A DNA stretch of 10,008 nt from Opitutales bacterium UBA7389. GTDB taxonomy: Bacteria > Verrucomicrobiota > Verrucomicrobiia > Opitutales > Opitutaceae. Location: NCBI GenBank assembly GCA_002474325.1, contig DKNL01000001.1, positions 1 to 10,008 on the forward strand. The letters run 5' to 3'. The translations under genes were made by a program, and so were the position numbers. The notes below the pieces were generated by a model. It ran no database searches and was not told the origin of the DNA. It saw only the letters and a program-made list of their open reading frames with translations. Shown piece after piece: positions 6,344-10,008 of the stretch (its first letter is position 1; the number at the start of each line of letters is the position of its first letter).

Positions 6344-7348
6344 CTAATTGAATCGGCGAACGTAACCATCCCGGCGTAGGCGCTCAAGTTGCCGATTCTG
6401 GGCTTCCTCTGCCATTTCAGATACGAGCATACTAGCGATATTATCTCGAACTTCTGTCAAGGGCACGTAGCCCTCGTCGCGACGATCTTGTATGTACATA
6501 ATGAAGATCTTATCTTTGAACTGGAGTGGTTGAGAATGCTTACTAATTCCTAGCTCGAAAGCAACCTCTGCTAATTCGGGAATTAAAGCTTTACGTTCTA
6601 CCCATCCCCAGTCGCCACCGACATCCTTCTTGGAATCTTGGCTGTGCTTTTTGGCCAATTGGGCGAAATCAATACCATTGTCCAATTGCCGTACAATTTC
6701 CTCGGCGGTCTGGTCAAGAAGCTCGGGATCCTCATCGGTCAGCTTGGCCAAGATAATCAAGCGAAGATGAACCGCTTCCGGTTCGTGAAATTGCTGCTTG
6801 TTGGCGTTATAAAAGCCCTCGACCTTCACTGGGCTGACGAAACTTTCCGATTTCGTCATTTTCAGTCGCATAAAGTTGACGATCATCTCCTCGCGAATCT
6901 CGTTGTCGTACTCGTCCGGCGTTTTACCGATCGACTGTAGATAGGCTAGGAATTTGGATCGATCTCCGTCAAATTGTTTAATAATCCGTTCTTCCACATC
7001 ATTACGGACATAGCTTTCCGGAATCTGCCCCTTGTCTTCGTAGAACTGTTTAACAATTAACACGTTGTCAGTTAGTGTCTGAATGATCTGGTTCTCCGCC
7101 TCATCCAGCATTCTGTTGAACATAACGGGATCCCCATTGGAATCTGCCTGTATCTGGTCGACCAGAGGCATAATTTGACGGCGAACATCCTCAGCCGTAA
7201 AAATTCGCTCTTCGGCGATTGCAGTAATTCCGTTGGCGTAACGGGCATTCACCATGCGCTCGGCGTCTTCATCGCTAATCTGGGCGAATGCCGCCAAAGG
7301 CAGAAGGGAACTTATTTGGGCAAGACTCTTGGCGTTTCGTATAAGCAT
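6344..7348 (-). CDS. SurA/PpiD-like parvulin peptidyl-prolyl cis-trans isomerase, exported
   Basis: A 334-residue predicted periplasmic folding factor. The N-terminus (MLIRNAK, then a hydrophobic stretch ending LPLAAFA-Q near residue 22) fits a short signal peptide with an AxA-type cleavage site. A SurA_N-like chaperone domain follows (about 40-165), with ITAIAEERIFTAEDV and a helical stretch ending EEMIVNFMRLK. A single parvulin domain spans about 192-290, with VHLRLIIL, GIDFAQLAKKHSQD and GGDWGWVERKALIPELAEVAF. The C-terminal helix (about 296-334) returns to the chaperone part. SurA has two parvulin domains, so this single-domain form is closer to PrsA/PpiD or the shorter SurA-like proteins. 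Such proteins help fold outer-membrane or secreted proteins. It starts 25 bases after mfd and is probably co-transcribed with it. Only a weak purine stretch (GAAGA) precedes the ATG. Exact family name uncertain. Confidence 0.88.
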   Translation of the reverse strand: MLIRNAKSLAQISSLLPLAAFAQISDEDAERMVNARYANGITAIAEERIFTAEDVRRQIMPLVDQIQADSNGDPVMFNRMLDEAENQIIQTLTDNVLIVKQFYEDKGQIPESYVRNDVEERIIKQFDGDRSKFLAYLQSIGKTPDEYDNEIREEMIVNFMRLKMTKSESFVSPVKVEGFYNANKQQFHEPEAVHLRLIILAKLTDEDPELLDQTAEEIVRQLDNGIDFAQLAKKHSQDSKKDVGGDWGWVERKALIPELAEVAFELGISKHSQPLQFKDKIFIMYIQDRRDEGYVPLTEVRDNIASMLVSEMAEEAQNRQLERLRRDGYVRRFN

Positions 7349-7373
7349 AGGTTAATCTTCGGGAAATTGGGAA

Positions 7374-10008
7374 CTATGCACTTTTTGGAAGGTTTCTCAA
7401 GAACACAATGATTTCGTCCAGTCGTTTGAGCGCGGCTTTCGAACTTAGGCGCGGGAAGCGGCTTCCCAACTTAATGTAAGCATCCTTGCCATCTCGGTTG
7501 ATCCGGCACTTCAATCGACCGTCCTGCGAGGCGACCGAGAGGACTCCTTTTTGCTCCGCGAGCGAACGGATTTCCGCCATTTTGATCAGGGCCTTCAGTT
7601 CTTGAGGAAATTCCCCAAAACGGTCTTTCATATCCGCTTCCAATTCTCGGATACGATCCGGAGTTTCGGCCATGGCTAGGCGGCGATAAAAGTCGATACG
7701 CAGTCGTGTCTCTTCCAAATAACTTGCCGGGATACGAGCTTGAATCGGCTCGCAATATTCCATCGACGATTCCGCGTTCTTCAACGCCGTGTAGCCATCT
7801 TCGTAGCGGTTGGTGGATTCCGCTTGACCCTCGCCTTGATAAACAAAATCCAGTTTCACGCTGGCCCGAATAGCCCGAGCCGTCTCTTTGCTTTTGAGGC
7901 GGGCTATACTTTGACGCAGCAATTGGCAGTAAAGCTCGAATCCCACGCCCACGATATGACCGCTTTGCTCCGAGCCTAGCAGGTTTCCCGCACCCCGCAG
8001 TTCGAGATCCCTCATGGCGATTCGGAAGCCCGAGCCCAACCGATTGTGCTGACGAATCGCCTTCAGGCGTTTTCGGGCGATATCCATCAAGTGCTTATGC
8101 TTGTGGAGTAGGAGATAGGCATAAGCTTGGCGTTTGAAACGCCCTACGCGGCCACGAATCTGATATAGTTGTCCCAAACCAAATCGATCGGCTCCCTCGA
8201 TAATGATCGTATTGCAATTCGGGATATCCAGTCCGGATTCGATGATCGTCGTGCAAACGAGCACTTGGAATCGCTTATCCACAAAATCAAGCATGACTTT
8301 TTCGAGTTGCTTTTCGTCCATTTGTCCATGGCATACCTGAAAGGAGATCTCCGGCATTAGTTCTTGCAAGTGCCAAGCCACCGTATCGATCGTCTGGACA
8401 CGGTTATGCAGATAAAAAACTTGCCCGCCACGGGCGATTTCCCTACGTATAACTTCAGTCACGAGCTTCTCATCGTAACTTTTGACGATGGTCTGGATGG
8501 GCTTGCGCTCGAGGGGGGGCGTTTCGATCACGCTCAATTCACGTGCACCCGTTAAGGCCATGTAAAGCGTTCGGGGTATGGGTGTCGCCGATAGAGTCAG
8601 GATATCGATCGTCTCTCGCCAATTCTTGAATAACTCTTTATGTTTCACGCCAAAGCGCTGCTCTTCATCGACCACAACCAATCCGAGATCCTTGAAAGAC
8701 ACATCTTTCTGGATCAACCGGTGGGTGCCGATTAGGATATCGACATTCCCATTCCGCGTCGCTTGTAGGATTTTGTTGATTTCACCCGGCCTGCGAAACC
8801 GGCTCACCAGCTCAACGACAATGGGATAACCGGCCATGCGATCGCGAAAATTAAGAAAGTGCTGCTGAGCTAATACCGTAGTTGGGACCAATATCGCGAC
8901 CTGTTTGCCACCCATGACGGCCTTGAAAGCCGCTCGAATGGCAACTTCAGTTTTTCCGTATCCAACATCTCCACATACAAGCCTATCCATTGGCTTCGAC
9001 AATTCCATGTCGTGTTTCGTATCAACGATGGCCTTCAATTGGTCGGGTGTTTCCTTGAAAGGGAAGGCTGTTTCGAACTCTTTCTGCCACTCACTGTCGG
9101 GAGTACAGACCCATCCGGCTGTCGAATCTCGCTTCGCTTGGATCTGGAGCAGCTGAGCTGCCAAATCTAGCGTCGCCCGCTCAGCCGCTTCTCGAGTTTT
9201 GACCCAACGATTGGAGCCTAGCCTTCCCAATTTAGGGCGCGTCTTGGTGATCCCAACATACCGGCTCACCAAATGCGATTCCTGAAGCGGGACGTGGAGA
9301 AGGATGCCTTTGTCGAATTCCAAAGTCAGGACCTCGCGAAGCTGCCCGCTAATATCCACGTGCGTTAACCCGCGATACACAGAAATGCCGTGCTGCAGAT
9401 GAACGACGAACTCGCCCTCGACCAGCTCGGCGAAATCGAGTAGCTGATCGACTTGGGACTGAGCGACGAGTGCTCGTTTGCGAAGGGTCACTTTTCGATT
9501 CCGCCTTCTTCCATACAGCTCGGTCTCGGTCACAAACACGGCTCCTTTGCAGGTATCCAAGGAAGGCCAATTAAGGCGCCCCAGATTTTGGCGAAAGTGG
9601 ATCCGGAACCCCTCGTTCAAATCACCACGCCAAAAGACGGGCTTCAGCTTTCCCAGCGATTTCGTTTCCTGAAAAATCTCCTTAATGCGACGTTCGTCGT
9701 TTTCGCTTGGGAGCACAATAATGATTCGCTCGTCGTTGGATTCCCATTCCTGCAGTTTCTCCAGAAAGCGAATACGGGCCGCTTGCTCATCGGCTAGGCG
9801 CTCGTCTGCCAATTTCGATTCATCCGGATACGAACGGTAGAAGTCGAGAGACTCTGTCTCGAAGGTTGTCGAGATTCTCGAATCAGCATCTGTTTCCAAA
9901 TCGAGATCGGAAAATGTAGTCCATGTATCGCTTTGATTGGATCTCGAAGTGCGAAGATCGCTCCAGAATCTTCCCTCTATTCGATCAGTCCCTTCGGGAC
10001 TGTAGCGA
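7374..10008 (-). CDS. mfd: Transcription-repair coupling factor Mfd, 5' end beyond the window
   Basis: Mfd is an ATP-driven DNA translocase that pushes stalled RNA polymerase off damaged DNA and recruits UvrA. The frame stays open from the stop at 7374 to the window edge, giving 877 visible residues; family members are about 1,100-1,200, so roughly 300 N-terminal residues (the UvrB-like module) are missing. A TTG at 9899 could be read as a start, but the open frame beyond it makes that unlikely. In the visible fragment, the RNA-polymerase-binding domain lies about 199-271 (VVHLQHGISVYRG). The helicase motifs follow: FPFKETPDQ (315-323), Walker A GDVGYGKT (346-353), ILVPTTVLAQQHF (372-384), DEEQ (447-450), SATPIPRTLYMAL (473-485), TTIIESGLDIPN (586-597) and QIRGRVGR (616-623). 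The RDLELRGAGNLLG motif (666-678) and the TRCF C-terminal domain close the protein. It is followed after 25 bases by the prolyl isomerase gene. Confidence 0.96.
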   Translation of the reverse strand, partial: RYSPEGTDRIEGRFWSDLRTSRSNQSDTWTTFSDLDLETDADSRISTTFETESLDFYRSYPDESKLADERLADEQAARIRFLEKLQEWESNDERIIIVLPSENDERRIKEIFQETKSLGKLKPVFWRGDLNEGFRIHFRQNLGRLNWPSLDTCKGAVFVTETELYGRRRNRKVTLRKRALVAQSQVDQLLDFAELVEGEFVVHLQHGISVYRGLTHVDISGQLREVLTLEFDKGILLHVPLQESHLVSRYVGITKTRPKLGRLGSNRWVKTREAAERATLDLAAQLLQIQAKRDSTAGWVCTPDSEWQKEFETAFPFKETPDQLKAIVDTKHDMELSKPMDRLVCGDVGYGKTEVAIRAAFKAVMGGKQVAILVPTTVLAQQHFLNFRDRMAGYPIVVELVSRFRRPGEINKILQATRNGNVDILIGTHRLIQKDVSFKDLGLVVVDEEQRFGVKHKELFKNWRETIDILTLSATPIPRTLYMALTGARELSVIETPPLERKPIQTIVKSYDEKLVTEVIRREIARGGQVFYLHNRVQTIDTVAWHLQELMPEISFQVCHGQMDEKQLEKVMLDFVDKRFQVLVCTTIIESGLDIPNCNTIIIEGADRFGLGQLYQIRGRVGRFKRQAYAYLLLHKHKHLMDIARKRLKAIRQHNRLGSGFRIAMRDLELRGAGNLLGSEQSGHIVGVGFELYCQLLRQSIARLKSKETARAIRASVKLDFVYQGEGQAESTNRYEDGYTALKNAESSMEYCEPIQARIPASYLEETRLRIDFYRRLAMAETPDRIRELEADMKDRFGEFPQELKALIKMAEIRSLAEQKGVLSVASQDGRLKCRINRDGKDAYIKLGSRFPRLSSKAALKRLDEIIVFLRNLPKSA
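9986..10002. repeat. Perfect 7-base-pair hairpin at the mfd edge
   Basis: CAGTCCC and GGGACTG are perfect inverted copies around a TTC loop, inside the visible 5' part of mfd. TCG (9981-9983) and CGA (10006-10008) could extend the stem. I find no second copy in the window. Such compact palindromes occur as dispersed repeats in some genomes, but one copy cannot show that. Confidence 0.45.

Noticed and set aside
9453..9797. A 114-codon plus-strand frame opposite mfd
   Set aside because: It is antisense to strongly conserved mfd coding sequence and resembles no known protein.
9897..9899. TTG as the start of mfd
   Set aside because: The frame stays open to the window edge and the protein from TTG would lack the whole N-terminal UvrB-like module, so the gene is cut by the window.

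Overview
The window looks like ordinary chromosomal backbone from a free-living bacterium, with one less ordinary signalling cassette at the left end. A Verrucomicrobiota/Opitutae-like source is my best guess. It rests on the plant-like form of the acetolactate synthase, the SD-poor start sites and the gene mix, and I could not test it by a search. Everything except two loci reads on the minus strand.

Left end (1-1404, plus strand): a 137-base leader carries related CAGGAGCA-type repeats and a possible promoter. It is followed by a very compact protein-kinase-like gene (141 codons) that overlaps by 8 bases a complete PP2C-type serine/threonine phosphatase. This looks like a two-gene reversible phosphorylation unit. 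It converges on the ilvB gene.

Middle (1457-6002, minus strand): read in transcription order, the genes are queA (tRNA queuosine synthesis), a small TPR protein, accA (carboxyltransferase alpha subunit of acetyl-CoA carboxylase) and ilvB (acetolactate synthase large subunit). The TPR gene and accA are closely spaced. ilvB has a 118-base leader with its own candidate promoter and a 12-base palindrome. No acetolactate synthase small subunit (ilvN) gene lies next to it.

Right part (6003-10008): a class II tRNA-Tyr (GUA) gene lies on the plus strand, head-to-head with queA, whose product modifies exactly this kind of tRNA. After it comes a 157-base non-coding stretch with an inverted repeat and a possible terminator. 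Then, on the minus strand, mfd (transcription-repair coupling factor, 5' end outside the window) is followed after 25 bases by a secreted SurA/PpiD-like parvulin prolyl isomerase.

The known genes cover branched-chain amino acid synthesis, fatty-acid synthesis, tRNA modification, envelope protein folding and transcription-coupled repair. Apart from the shared strand they have no common pathway. The best candidate for something little described is the minimal kinase/PP2C pair with its repeat-bearing upstream region.
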